DNA of 64,000 nucleotides from positions 2,923,627 through 2,987,626 of the forward strand of contig OX638348.1 in the NCBI GenBank assembly GCA_951813085.1, in the 5' to 3' direction. Positions 55,564 to 64,000 of the stretch are shown one piece after another. The notes beneath the pieces are model-generated. The model saw nothing but the letters and a program-made list of their open reading frames with translations, searched no databases and was not told the origin of the DNA. This DNA is from an uncultured Opitutaceae bacterium (GTDB lineage: Bacteria; Verrucomicrobiota; Verrucomicrobiia; Opitutales; Opitutaceae). Both the position numbers and the translations under genes were made by a program. How positions within the stretch are numbered: position 1 is the first letter of the stretch; every line of letters starts with the position of its first letter.

Positions 55564-56943
55564 ATGCCCCGACTTTTAGCAATTCTACGACCGCGTCGAC
55601 TTGCGGTGGTTAGACTACTATTCCTAGCTACGATCGCGCTTGCCCCAGCTGTCTACGCCCAGGAGAAGCCCAATGTCATCATCATTTTCGCCGACGATAT
55701 CGGTATCGAAACCATTGGAGCGTATGGTAGTGAGTACGAAACGCCCCACATCGATTCGCTGGCTGAAAACGGCGTCCGCTTTGATCATGGCTACGCGACT
55801 CCGGTTTGTACGACATCGCGCACACGCTTGCTGACGGGCACTTACAATTTCAAGCACTACAAGGCCTTCGCCCACCTGGACCCGACTCTCTACACGATTC
55901 CTCAATACCTCAAGGACTCGGGCTACGATACCTGCGTCGTCGGAAAGTGGCAATTGGCCGGCAATATGGAATACGGCGGAGTCGGCGCCTATCCCGGCGA
56001 TATTGGATTCGACGAATACCTCGTTTGGCAACTCGAACGAACCTTGAAGGGAAGTCGCTATTGGCAGCCTACTCTCTCGGAAAACGGCGTCGCAAAAACT
56101 TACTGCAAAGACGATTTCGCTCCAACGCTCCTGAACGACTATCTCTTGGACTTCATCGATCGCAAAGGAGACTCCCCCTTCTTCGCGCTCTACAATCCAG
56201 TCCTCGCTCACGATCCCTGGACCACTACTCCCGACTCCTTGGATGCAGAAACCCCTAAAGAGAAATTCCGCGGAATGATGGCCTATCTGGACAAGATGGT
56301 GGGTCGCCTGCTCGCGAAGCTCGACGAGCGCGGAATCGCGGGCAACACGCTTATCTTCTTCATCGGAGACAACGGAGCGCACCCGCAGATCACTTCGAAA
56401 CGAAACGGAGAATCCATTAAGGGTGGCAAGTGGCTCCCCATCAAGGCAGGCGTCCACGTTCCATACATCGTTCAGTGGAAAGAGGGACTGCCGCGCGGCG
56501 TTCACCGAGAAGGTTTAGTTGAGATTCTCGATGTCTTCCCGACCATAGTCGCCGCCGTTGGCGAGCCGATTTCCGTATCAATGGATGGAATCGATCTCGC
56601 GCCTCATGCTCACGGAAAGGTATCGCATCCTCGAGATTGGATCTTCATGCACTATGACCCGCAATGGGGTAGCGACTATTTCAATACAGCCATGCCAGCT
56701 GCCCGATTCCTTTTCAATAAGCAATGGAAGCTCTACGGAGACGGACGCGCCTATCGAATCGACTTGGATCCTCTGGAGTCAAATGAACTCAACATTGACT
56801 CCCTCAGTGAGGCAGATCGGAGCGCCTACCAATCGCTCAGAGCGGCATTCGAAAACATGAACGATGGTCCCCTAAAACCAGCGTACCTGAACCAGTCGCT
56901 TAAAGGGAGCATTCCACTGCCTAGTCCCGATTGCGAAGAGTAG
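55564..56943 (+). CDS. Sulfatase (arylsulfatase-type), signature CTTSR
   Basis: 459 residues with a signal peptide ending near VYAQEK. The alkaline-phosphatase superfamily core is present: NVIIIFADDIGIE (metal Asp-Asp), VVGKWQLAG and FFIGDNGAH (Asp-Asn). The formylglycine site is Cys82 in CTTSR. The usual consensus is Cys-x-Pro-x-Arg, so the Pro is replaced by Thr here. Maturation by formylglycine-generating enzyme may be affected or use a variant. It likely releases sulfate from glycans in the periplasm, consistent with the second sulfatase and the symporter nearby. Confidence 0.87.
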   Translation: MPRLLAILRPRRLAVVRLLFLATIALAPAVYAQEKPNVIIIFADDIGIETIGAYGSEYETPHIDSLAENGVRFDHGYATPVCTTSRTRLLTGTYNFKHYKAFAHLDPTLYTIPQYLKDSGYDTCVVGKWQLAGNMEYGGVGAYPGDIGFDEYLVWQLERTLKGSRYWQPTLSENGVAKTYCKDDFAPTLLNDYLLDFIDRKGDSPFFALYNPVLAHDPWTTTPDSLDAETPKEKFRGMMAYLDKMVGRLLAKLDERGIAGNTLIFFIGDNGAHPQITSKRNGESIKGGKWLPIKAGVHVPYIVQWKEGLPRGVHREGLVEILDVFPTIVAAVGEPISVSMDGIDLAPHAHGKVSHPRDWIFMHYDPQWGSDYFNTAMPAARFLFNKQWKLYGDGRAYRIDLDPLESNELNIDSLSEADRSAYQSLRAAFENMNDGPLKPAYLNQSLKGSIPLPSPDCEE

Positions 56944-56954
56944 ATTCGCGTAGG

Positions 56955-57426
56955 ATGGAACCTTTTGAATACAGCTTCGATTTCGGTGAAAAGCCATCCT
57001 TTGTCATCGATGCTTGGTTAATCAAGGTCCTGCAACCGATAGCGCTCCTACTTATACCAACCGCAATTTTAGTCGCTCTCCCCGGAGATTGGTTTCTACG
57101 CTTTGTCCTTCCCTCTTCAGCTGCAGTCCTACTAGTTACGCTGTTAGTATTGCATCAATACAGACGACGACTAGCAATTAGACGTATCAGGAATTTAAAT
57201 AACACTATCTTTCAGTGCAAAATTGATTCGTCTGGGATTCATTTTAAAAAACGAGATCGGAACAGGACTCGTCAATTGGGGATTCAATGGAAAACTAGTC
57301 CGACACAAGAGATTTATGATACTTAGGAGTTTTGAATCGGGGATTATGATTCCCTTTCCTATTGACGCTCCTGAAGATGTTATCACGTACGTTAAGGATA
57401 GAATCAAAAAGCGAACTCCAAACTAG
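56955..57426 (+). pseudogene. Small membrane protein, YcxB-like C-terminus, one-base frameshift
   Basis: Starts at ATG 56955 (MEPFEYSFDFGEKPSF). Two transmembrane helices (near 25-45 and 52-72) precede a C-terminal beta domain. Reading is lost at FKKRD. Removing one A from the A6 run at 57246-57251 restores FKNEIGTGLVNWG, then KRFMILRSFESGIMIPFPIDA, ending at 57426. The restored ~156-residue layout (two helices plus a PH-like strand domain) resembles YcxB-like proteins of unknown function. It lies between a sulfatase and the symporter gene on the same strand. Confidence 0.7.
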
Positions 57427-57494
57427 TTTCATCACCCAAACACTGCTCGATACCCGATCTTACATCAACGCGTAATTTACCCCTAAATACAAAT

Positions 57495-60074
57495 ATGCGA
57501 ACCACTAATACCTCTCTGCGCAAAAACGGATCCCTTTTCGTCTGCGCTGCTCTCGCTCTCCTTTTCGCTCCTATCGCCGCCAACGCTGAATTTCTCAATT
57601 GGACACAATTCGCAGATCTTCCACCCGCCGGCGATCAGGTCGACTCTCTCGGCGTCGCAGGGCCATTCGTCGGCGTTCACAATGACGCCCTGGTCATCGC
57701 CGGAGGGGCGAACTTCCCCAAACCCTACTGGGGCGAGGGCAAGGTTTGGCACAACAACATTTGGGTACTGGATGCATCCGGCAATTGGCATGACGGAGGC
57801 GCCTTGCCTCAAGCTATTGGATACGGCTGCTCCGTATCGACGGAACTCGGCGTCATCTGCATCGGAGGCAACGATGCGAATCGCGTTTTCGACGACGTCT
57901 TCCTGCTGGCTTGGGATCCTTCGAGCAAAACCGTAACGCGGGAATCCTTACCGCGATTTCCCTCAACCATCGTTTACGGAGCCGCAGCGATGATCGGGCA
58001 GAAACTATACGTTGCGGGCGGCACTCAAACCAACGATCTCTCTTCTGCTCTCGATACTTTTTGGGTATTGGACCTAGCAAAGAACGGAAGCGATGCATTC
58101 GGCTGGGAAGCGCTTCCCTCATGGCCCGGCCCCAATCGCGGATTCAATCTCCTTGCAGCCCAAAACAATGGCGCGGAGGATCAACTGTTTCTCTTTAGTG
58201 GACGCCGTGTCGGCGTAGATGGCGAAATCCAATTCCTCAAGGACGCTTTCGCCTATAGCCCATCGACGAATTCCTGGAAAGCGCTCGCCGATGCGCCCGC
58301 ATGCCTCATGGCTGGAACGGCAATTCCACATGGATCAAATCACCTTCTTGTGACCGGAGGAGCCGATGGCTCGCTGTTTCATCAAGCGGATGCCCTCAAG
58401 GACGATCATCCCGGATTCCCTAAAACCATCTGGGGATACAACGCGTTGACCGACGCCTGGCAAGAAGCGGGGTCGATGCCGCAGAACCACGTCACCACGC
58501 AAATCGCTCGCTGGGGTAGTGACTACATTGTCGCCACCGGTGAGATTAGGCCCCGTGTACGCTCCCCTAAGATTTGGAAAGTATCGCCCCAGCCAATTGC
58601 CTCTTCGTTCGGAGCCCTCAACTGGATCACCTTGATCGCTTATTTAGGAGGCCTCGTCGTAGTTGGCCTCATCTGCGCTCGCAATACGCGTTCGGCAGAC
58701 GACTTCTATCTAGGAGGGCGCTCCATTCCTTGGTGGGCAGCTGGTATCAGCATATTTGGTACAACTTTGAGCGCCATCACTTACCTTGCGCTCCCTGCTC
58801 GCGTCTACGCTACAGACTGGTCTGCTATATTGCTGAATGCAGGTATCATAATCGTCGCCCCCTTCATCGCAGCTGTATACGTTCCCCGGTTGAGGCGACT
58901 GAATGTTACCACGGCATACCAATTCCTAGAAGCGCGCTTCGACCTCGGCCTTCGTCTTTTTGGGAGCGCCTCGTTCATCGTATTCCAGCTTTTGCGGATG
59001 GGCATTGTCGTATTCCTCCCAGCCCTGGCGCTCTCAGCAGTCACTGGCTTCAACCTGACTCTCTGCATCGTCCTCATGGGACTGATATCCACCGTGTATA
59101 CAGCGTTCGGCGGAATCAAGGCGGTCATTTGGACTGACGTGATCCAGGTCGTGGTTCTTGTGGGCGGGGCCTTGCTCGCATTGGGCATTGTCGTTGGAAG
59201 CTTGGGCGGCGGCTTCTCCACGTTGATTTCCGTCGGCCAAGACTCGGGCAAGTTCACCCTCCCCCCCATCGAATGGTCGTGGGCAAGCGATTCGTTCATG
59301 ACCCTGATGTTGGCCGCGATCTTCGCCAACGCCCTCGTTCCCTACACATCGGACCAAGCTGTCGTCCAGCGCTACTTGACGACCGCGACGGAGGGCGAGG
59401 CTCGCAAGGCGGTATGGACCAACGCCCTTCTGGCGATCCCCGCAACGCTTATATTTTCCCTGATGGGAATCGCGCTTTTCGTATTCTACAAATCGAACCC
59501 GGAACTGCTCGCGCCCCTTGAGAAGAACGATCAAATCCTCCCTTGGTTCGTAGCGCACCAGATGCCTGCCGGGCTAGCTGGACTCGTAATCGCCGGTGTC
59601 TTCGCCGCTGCCATGTCCAGCCTCGACAGCAGCATGCACTCCATTTGTACCGCCGTATCCAATGATTTCATTGGTCGCTTCAAAGACCAATGGGAGGATG
59701 CCAGCCAACTAAGCTTCGCTCGAAAGCTGGTAGCGGGTCTCGGCGTTTTGGGTACAATAATTGCATTTGGGCTATCAAAGATGGATACAGGTCACCTGTT
59801 CGATCTCCTCATCGGCCTCCTCGGCCTTATAGCCAGTCCCTTGGCAGGTCTTTTCCTTCTAGGACTATTCACCAAGCGGGCCAGCGCTACGAGCGCTTGG
59901 ATCGGCGTTAGCTGCAGCTTGGCCGCGCTTGTCTACACAAAGTACCTCACTCAACTGAGCGGACTGCTCTACGGATTCGTGGGAATCGGCGTTTGCCTCG
60001 GTGTCGGATACCTCGCTTCCTATATCGTTCCGCAAAAGGCGTCCGTTTCGACTGGCGCTGACCCTTCCAATTGA
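57495..60074 (+). CDS. Kelch (cyclically permuted mutarotase-like) / sodium-solute symporter fusion
   Basis: 859 residues. A signal peptide precedes an N-terminal Kelch propeller (~30-365) like NanM N-acetylneuraminate mutarotase (VHNDALVIAGGANFPKPYW, NIWVLDASGNWHDG, LYVAGGTQ). An SSF transporter from ~375 to the end has about 13 helices (FYLGGRSIPWWAAGISIFGTTLSA, ALVPYTSDQAVVQRYLTTA, GVFAAAMSSLDSSMHS). The fused protein could set sugar anomers outside the membrane and then import them with sodium. Sialic acid or a related acidic sugar is a reasonable guess. Sulfatases on both sides suggest it serves a glycan utilisation locus. Confidence 0.9.
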   Translation: MRTTNTSLRKNGSLFVCAALALLFAPIAANAEFLNWTQFADLPPAGDQVDSLGVAGPFVGVHNDALVIAGGANFPKPYWGEGKVWHNNIWVLDASGNWHDGGALPQAIGYGCSVSTELGVICIGGNDANRVFDDVFLLAWDPSSKTVTRESLPRFPSTIVYGAAAMIGQKLYVAGGTQTNDLSSALDTFWVLDLAKNGSDAFGWEALPSWPGPNRGFNLLAAQNNGAEDQLFLFSGRRVGVDGEIQFLKDAFAYSPSTNSWKALADAPACLMAGTAIPHGSNHLLVTGGADGSLFHQADALKDDHPGFPKTIWGYNALTDAWQEAGSMPQNHVTTQIARWGSDYIVATGEIRPRVRSPKIWKVSPQPIASSFGALNWITLIAYLGGLVVVGLICARNTRSADDFYLGGRSIPWWAAGISIFGTTLSAITYLALPARVYATDWSAILLNAGIIIVAPFIAAVYVPRLRRLNVTTAYQFLEARFDLGLRLFGSASFIVFQLLRMGIVVFLPALALSAVTGFNLTLCIVLMGLISTVYTAFGGIKAVIWTDVIQVVVLVGGALLALGIVVGSLGGGFSTLISVGQDSGKFTLPPIEWSWASDSFMTLMLAAIFANALVPYTSDQAVVQRYLTTATEGEARKAVWTNALLAIPATLIFSLMGIALFVFYKSNPELLAPLEKNDQILPWFVAHQMPAGLAGLVIAGVFAAAMSSLDSSMHSICTAVSNDFIGRFKDQWEDASQLSFARKLVAGLGVLGTIIAFGLSKMDTGHLFDLLIGLLGLIASPLAGLFLLGLFTKRASATSAWIGVSCSLAALVYTKYLTQLSGLLYGFVGIGVCLGVGYLASYIVPQKASVSTGADPSN

Positions 60075-60116
60075 TATATATCCATCGAACGCTGGATTGA
60101 AATAACGCAAATCGCT

Positions 60117-61544
60117 ATGACTCGAATTGGTTCCCTCATCGCGTTCACTGTGAGCCTAGCTGTCCAAGGATGGGGAGCAGAGCCACCCAACGTCCTCTTC
60201 ATCGCGATCGACGACATGAACGACTGGACTACCCTTTTCGACAAGTCCAACCCCATTCAAACGCCTCACCTTGAGAGGCTCGCTGCGCGAGGTACCTTCT
60301 TCACCAAAGGCTATTGCAATTCCCCCGCCTGCAACCCTTCGCGCGCTTCCGTCTTAAGCGGAGTCCGTCCGTCCACCAGTGGGGTGTATGGAAACAATAG
60401 CGACTGGAAACGAGCGTTGCCTAACGCGACCATTCTTCCTCAACACTTCAAGAACAACGGCTACAAGACCTTCGCTAGCGGAAAGATCTTTCACCACCAC
60501 GGCACGCAGTATCACAAGTACGAGGCCTTCGACGCCTTTGTCGAGTTTCCTTCGAGGCAACCCGATATGCCTATGCCCAGAAACGGCAACCTCAATGGAA
60601 TCAACGACTGGACAGCGCCGGACGGGATGAAGAGACCCGTTAGCCGAAACTTCGATTGGGGCGTGTATCCAAAAAACCCGGATAATCACATTGACAATCG
60701 TACCGTTGACTGGGCTATCGAACAGATCGAATCCAATGACGACCCTTTCTTCATCGCCACCGGAATCTACCGGCCCCACATGCCCTTTTACGCGCCTCAA
60801 GAATGGTTCGACAAGTATCCGCTGGGGCGGCTAGTCCTGCCGGAAATCAAAGAGGACGATCTCGATGACTTGCCAGACGAAGCTCGAGCCATGCTCCATC
60901 CGCCCAATCGCAAATTCATTAGTACATTCGAAGCGGAAAAATTCCGTGACGCCTACATATTCAACAAGGCCATCCAAGGATACCAAGCCTCCGCCAGTTT
61001 CGCCGACCATCAGGTGGGACGTTTGCTGGATGCCTTGGACGAGAGCGGCAAAGCCGACAACACGATCATCGTTCTTTGGTCGGACCATGGCTATCACTTG
61101 GGGGAGAAAGAGCACTGGGAAAAATTCGTTCTCTACGAGAAGGCCACCCATATTCCCTACATCATCGTAGCGCCCGGTTTCGAGAAAGGACAGATTTGCC
61201 ACAAGCCCGTTTCCTTGATCGACCTTTATCCAACTTTGACAGACCTGTGCAGCTTGCCTACGCCAGAGCATGTGGAAGGCCAAAGCCTGGTTCCTCTACT
61301 CAAGAAGCCTAAGATGGATTGGGATCCTGCAGTAATGACCTATGAGCAAGGCAATCACGCCGTAAGATCTGAACGATACCGATATATCAGATATAAATCA
61401 GGCAAGGAAGAACTCTACGACCTGAAGAACGATCCTCGCGAATGGACGAACATAGCGTATCGAAAAGGCACCGACAATATAATGAAGTCGCATGCGCGTT
61501 GGGTGCCCGAAAATGACGCTGAACCCATCGGTCCTGCTAACTAG
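60117..61544 (+). CDS. Sulfatase, iduronate-2-sulfatase-like
   Basis: 475 residues with a signal peptide (~20 residues). The formylglycine site is canonical: Cys72 in CNPSR, followed by ASVLSG. Metal ligands appear as FIAIDDMNDW, and VLWSDHGYHLGEKEHWEKF with Asp-His. The lines FHHHGTQYHKYEAF and ATGIYRPHMPFYAP are typical of the iduronate-2-sulfatase group in marine PVC bacteria. It likely removes sulfate from polysaccharide sugars in the periplasm. It starts 42 bases after the Kelch-symporter fusion and ends 46 before the oxidoreductase, so all three may be co-transcribed. Confidence 0.93.
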   Translation: MTRIGSLIAFTVSLAVQGWGAEPPNVLFIAIDDMNDWTTLFDKSNPIQTPHLERLAARGTFFTKGYCNSPACNPSRASVLSGVRPSTSGVYGNNSDWKRALPNATILPQHFKNNGYKTFASGKIFHHHGTQYHKYEAFDAFVEFPSRQPDMPMPRNGNLNGINDWTAPDGMKRPVSRNFDWGVYPKNPDNHIDNRTVDWAIEQIESNDDPFFIATGIYRPHMPFYAPQEWFDKYPLGRLVLPEIKEDDLDDLPDEARAMLHPPNRKFISTFEAEKFRDAYIFNKAIQGYQASASFADHQVGRLLDALDESGKADNTIIVLWSDHGYHLGEKEHWEKFVLYEKATHIPYIIVAPGFEKGQICHKPVSLIDLYPTLTDLCSLPTPEHVEGQSLVPLLKKPKMDWDPAVMTYEQGNHAVRSERYRYIRYKSGKEELYDLKNDPREWTNIAYRKGTDNIMKSHARWVPENDAEPIGPAN

Positions 61545-61590
61545 CGGTTGCGATGAGCCCGTTAATTGAAACCTTGACCCGATTGATATC

Positions 61591-62949
61591 ATGAAACTAA
61601 ACGAAGCTTCCGGACAGAACGACACGCAAAGGGCCCATCAACGAGCGAGCATTAGCAGGCGCCGCTTCTTGGCGACGACCGCAAGCGCTGCCGTCGCCTT
61701 CCCCACATTCATTCCCGCTTCAGCGCTCGGCCGTGATGGAACAGTGGCTCCAAGCGAACGAATCAATCTCGGCATGCTGGGAGTCGGCGCTCGCGGCACG
61801 GGCAATATGCGGAATTTCCTAGGGATGGACGACGTTCGCATCGCTGCAATTTGCGACGTCAACCAGAACCATATCAGCCGCGCAAAACAGATCCTTAAAG
61901 AGCAAGGCGGCGCGAGCGGTACCAAGTCCTATACTGATTTCCGCGCGTTGAACGACGACGCATCCATCGACGCCATCATGATGGCTCTGCCTGTCCACTG
62001 GCACACGATACCGTCACTGGACGCTATCAATAAGGGCAAGCATATCTACTACGAGAAACCAATGGCGCTATCCCTTCAAGAAGCGCAACTCGTACGCGCC
62101 GCTGTCAAAAAGAAGGGCATCGTCTTCCAGTTCGGAACGCAGCAGCGATCCAGCATCTATTTCCGCTGGGCATCCGAACTCGCCATGAACGGGCGGCTGG
62201 GAGAAATACAGAAGATCGAGGTAGGCGTCCCGGGTGGCGAGACCTCTGAATCGTTCTCTGAAGAATCCATCCCGGATTGGATCGACTGGGAGCGCTGGGT
62301 AGGCCCCGCTCAGGCGGCTCCGTTCAATGAAAAGCGCCTCAAGCGAGCGGTTCACGAACTTATATCCGACTATTCCCTAGGAATGATCTCATGCTGGGGC
62401 ATTCATCACATCGACATCGCCAATTGGGCGAATGGGACCGATCGCTCAGGAGCGGTAAGTGTCGAGGGAACGGGAAATTTCCCTAAGAGGGGCACGTGCG
62501 ATACTGTCCTAGACTGGCGGGTACGATTCGAATTCGAGAATGCAGCTCCCATTGAGTTCAGCGACCAAGGCCATCACCGAATGGGCGTGAACTACGTCGG
62601 CGACAAGACTTCGCTCCATGTCACGCGCGGAGTGATCAATCACGAAAACGAAGACTTCTTGCGCGATCCGCAGAACAAGGAGGAGGCTCTTTCCCATCGC
62701 CTACCGGTAAGCGCGAACCATTATAGAAACTTCATCGACGCCATCAAGAACGGGAGCGATCCCGTGGCTCCAATCGATTCGGCCGTAAGTTCCGACACGC
62801 TTTGCCAGCTAGCCCTCATCTCAATCAAGCGCGGCCGGAAGCTACATTGGAACTCCAAGAACGAGCAGTTCATCGACGACGACGAAGCGAATCGCCTTCT
62901 ACAGGCTAGAGATCCACGAAAGCCTTGGACGCTCCCTTCAATGGCCTAA
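61591..62949 (+). CDS. Gfo/Idh/MocA-family oxidoreductase, Tat-exported
   Basis: 452 residues. The twin-arginine signal is SRRRFLATTASAAVAF. The NAD(P)-binding Rossmann motif is LGMLGVGARGTGNMRN, followed by ICDVNQNH and the family EKPMA element in YYEKPMALSLQEA. The C-terminal domain contains GTQQRSS and SCWGIHHIDIANWA. Such enzymes oxidise or reduce sugar hydroxyls, and several exported ones act in glycan breakdown. It ends the likely catabolic operon with the symporter and sulfatase. Frame intact. Confidence 0.92.
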   Translation: MKLNEASGQNDTQRAHQRASISRRRFLATTASAAVAFPTFIPASALGRDGTVAPSERINLGMLGVGARGTGNMRNFLGMDDVRIAAICDVNQNHISRAKQILKEQGGASGTKSYTDFRALNDDASIDAIMMALPVHWHTIPSLDAINKGKHIYYEKPMALSLQEAQLVRAAVKKKGIVFQFGTQQRSSIYFRWASELAMNGRLGEIQKIEVGVPGGETSESFSEESIPDWIDWERWVGPAQAAPFNEKRLKRAVHELISDYSLGMISCWGIHHIDIANWANGTDRSGAVSVEGTGNFPKRGTCDTVLDWRVRFEFENAAPIEFSDQGHHRMGVNYVGDKTSLHVTRGVINHENEDFLRDPQNKEEALSHRLPVSANHYRNFIDAIKNGSDPVAPIDSAVSSDTLCQLALISIKRGRKLHWNSKNEQFIDDDEANRLLQARDPRKPWTLPSMA

Positions 62950-63250
62950 GCTTACATTTTCTAGGCTTACTCAGAGTAGAATTCTGCAAATTCAATCTCC
63001 ACTCGTATCTCCATACTTTAACTACAGCTCGCTCAATGCCGCTGAGATTAGCGGACAATTCAAGGAAGGCTCCGCTAGCCGTGTCGAAGAGACTGCCTCA
63101 CAGCTCTACAACTACCGTAGCCTAGAGCAGCAGCTCGAAACCAAACGCGGCGAACTCAACGTCGAAGCGCACTTCAACCGCAAGACTGCGCTCAAACTTG
63201 AAATTCAACAGATCAAATCTCAAATGGCAGAACTCGCCAAGCAGCTCTAA
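62950..63250 (+). pseudogene. C-terminal remnant of a DUF4391-type protein
   Basis: No complete gene is seen. In one frame the sequence reads SPYFNYSSLNAAEISG, then EETASQLYNYRSLEQQLETK and HFNRKTALKLEIQQIKSQM to TAA at 63248-63250. This matches the coiled end of DUF4391 proteins (FNRKVELN-like), which often precede type III methyltransferase genes. The 5' part is missing. The frame stays open to the end of the oxidoreductase gene, but it has no plausible start codon and no N-terminal domain. The junction with chromosomal DNA must lie near 62950-63010, so this is probably the broken edge of an acquired restriction-modification locus. Confidence 0.65.
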
Positions 63251-63280
63251 CCAATACTTTAAAAATCAATTCTTCAAACC

Positions 63281-64000
63281 ATGGACAAACTGACCCAAGC
63301 CGACGCCACTTCTCACGACATTGTTGCCGACAATATCGATAAGCTCAAAACCATCTTCCCCGAAGCCTTCACCGAAGGTAAAATCGACTTTGATGTGCTC
63401 AAGGAAACGCTGGGAGAATATCGTGAAACGCGAGAAGAGCGTTACAACTTTTCATGGGCAGGAAAGAGCAAAGCACGCCGCCTAGCACAGACACCAGCGA
63501 CGGGGACGCTCCGCCCATGTCCTGAAGAAAGTGTCGATTGGGACACAACGGAGAACCTTTTCATCGAGGGTGACAACCTTGAGGTGCTCAAGCTCCTACA
63601 AAAGTCTTACCAAGGGAAGGTAAAGATGATCTATATTGATCCACCTTACAATACAGGGAAGGACTTCGTTTACCCCGATAAGTATGCAGACAATTTGAAA
63701 GGATATTTAGAGTTTACAAAGCAAGTTGACGGAGAAGGAAACAAGCTTTCCAGCAACGCAGAAACTGGCGGACGCTATCATAGCAACTGGCTGAATATGA
63801 TGCTGCCTCGTTTGACGCTTGCGAAGAACCTGCTCAAAGATGATGGAGTCATGTTTATCAGTATTGATGATTCAGAAGCTGCTAATTTAGTGAAATTGGG
63901 CGATGAGGTATTTGGTGAAGAAAACCGTATCTCTCTGATTTGTCATAAGTCCAGAGCTTCTGTCTCAAACGATAAAATAATATCTCCTAACCATAATTAC
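63281..64000 (+). CDS. Type III-like DNA N6-adenine methyltransferase (Mod), cut by window end
   Basis: 240 residues visible, open to the right edge. It starts at ATG 63281, 30 bases after the DUF4391 remnant. A helical N-terminus (DIVADNIDKLKTIFPEAFTEG, LKETLGEYRETREERYNFSW) is followed by ENLFIEGDNLEVLKLL and catalytic motif IV DPPYNTG at 120-126 (beta class). Then come GGRYHSNWLNMMLPRLTLAK and DDGVMFISIDDSE, all standard for Mod subunits. It should methylate adenine as part of a type III system whose Res subunit would lie beyond the window. The coding sequence turns more AT-rich than the chromosome to its left, which fits acquisition. Confidence 0.9.
   Translation, partial: MDKLTQADATSHDIVADNIDKLKTIFPEAFTEGKIDFDVLKETLGEYRETREERYNFSWAGKSKARRLAQTPATGTLRPCPEESVDWDTTENLFIEGDNLEVLKLLQKSYQGKVKMIYIDPPYNTGKDFVYPDKYADNLKGYLEFTKQVDGEGNKLSSNAETGGRYHSNWLNMMLPRLTLAKNLLKDDGVMFISIDDSEAANLVKLGDEVFGEENRISLICHKSRASVSNDKIISPNHNY

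Noticed and set aside
55624-56505. A 293-codon minus-strand ORF inside the first sulfatase gene
   Set aside because: Antisense shadow; the sulfatase on the plus strand has the full active site.
1-64000. CRISPR arrays, transposons or prophage genes
   Set aside because: No regularly spaced repeats, transposase or phage structural motifs were noticed in either strand.

Overview
This window looks like a chromosomal segment of a Verrucomicrobiota bacterium, most likely in or near Opitutae (Pelagicoccus, Coraliomargarita or Puniceicoccales-like). The markers are two proteins with VPDSG-type C-terminal sorting signals, a Verru_Chthon-type prepilin cassette, the planctomycete/verrucomicrobial cytochrome families (DUF2231/PSCyt-type, DUF1549/DUF1553, DUF1501, PVC-type heme-binding dehydrogenases), an ECF sigma/FecR pair and several sulfatases. 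No phage, transposase or CRISPR was seen. The last kilobase enters a type III-like restriction-modification locus.

Layout. 1-5.8 kb: the broken end of an alpha/beta hydrolase, a membrane cytochrome with leucine-rich repeats, and a three-gene ABC exporter operon on the minus strand. 6.3-8.3 kb: a 49-residue VPDSG protein, a sterol-desaturase-like hydroxylase and a larger VPDSG protein, with two strong terminators. 8.5-14 kb: plus-strand genes for a GHL10-type glycosidase, FdhD, a cyclase-family hydrolase, a subtilase and a VOC protein. 14-20.9 kb: FecR and ECF sigma, an M48 lipoprotein, and a two-component system divergent from a secreted EF-hand protein. 21-29.5 kb: a TPR protein, dnaX with an A10 slip site, SRP RNA, and a six-gene pseudopilin operon whose order matches GspG-H-I-J-K. 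29.5-42 kb: mostly housekeeping genes (acs, rho, hisF, mtaB, CPBP protease, thiL, tsaE), an RGG-rich protein of unknown function and tRNA-Leu(GAG), whose 3' end is duplicated downstream. 42-63 kb: a catabolic region for probably sulfated, possibly sialylated, glycans. It has DUF1501 and DUF1549/1553 genes, a propeller-cytochrome, ThuA, two large heme dehydrogenases, two sulfatases, a Kelch-symporter fusion and a Gfo/Idh oxidoreductase. 63-64 kb: a headless DUF4391 remnant, then a methyltransferase cut by the window edge.

Sixteen reading-frame lesions were found: 3 in-frame stops and 13 one-base-type frame changes. They fall in ten genes or gene parts plus dnaX. Most indels sit in short homopolymers, and the protein past each lesion remains well conserved. 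They also hit genes expected to be maintained, such as mtaB. Consensus sequence error is therefore the simplest explanation for most of them. The dnaX A10 run is the main candidate for genuine programmed slippage. Genes so affected are listed as pseudogene over their full span, meaning frame-disrupted as read here.

Functionally, the right half suggests import and stepwise oxidation of sulfated polysaccharide sugars: sulfatases, mutarotase-like Kelch/SSF, Gfo/Idh, ThuA and PQQ-like heme dehydrogenases. The pseudopilin operon and the VPDSG proteins concern the cell surface and secretion. No export ATPase, secretin or sorting enzyme for them lies in the window.
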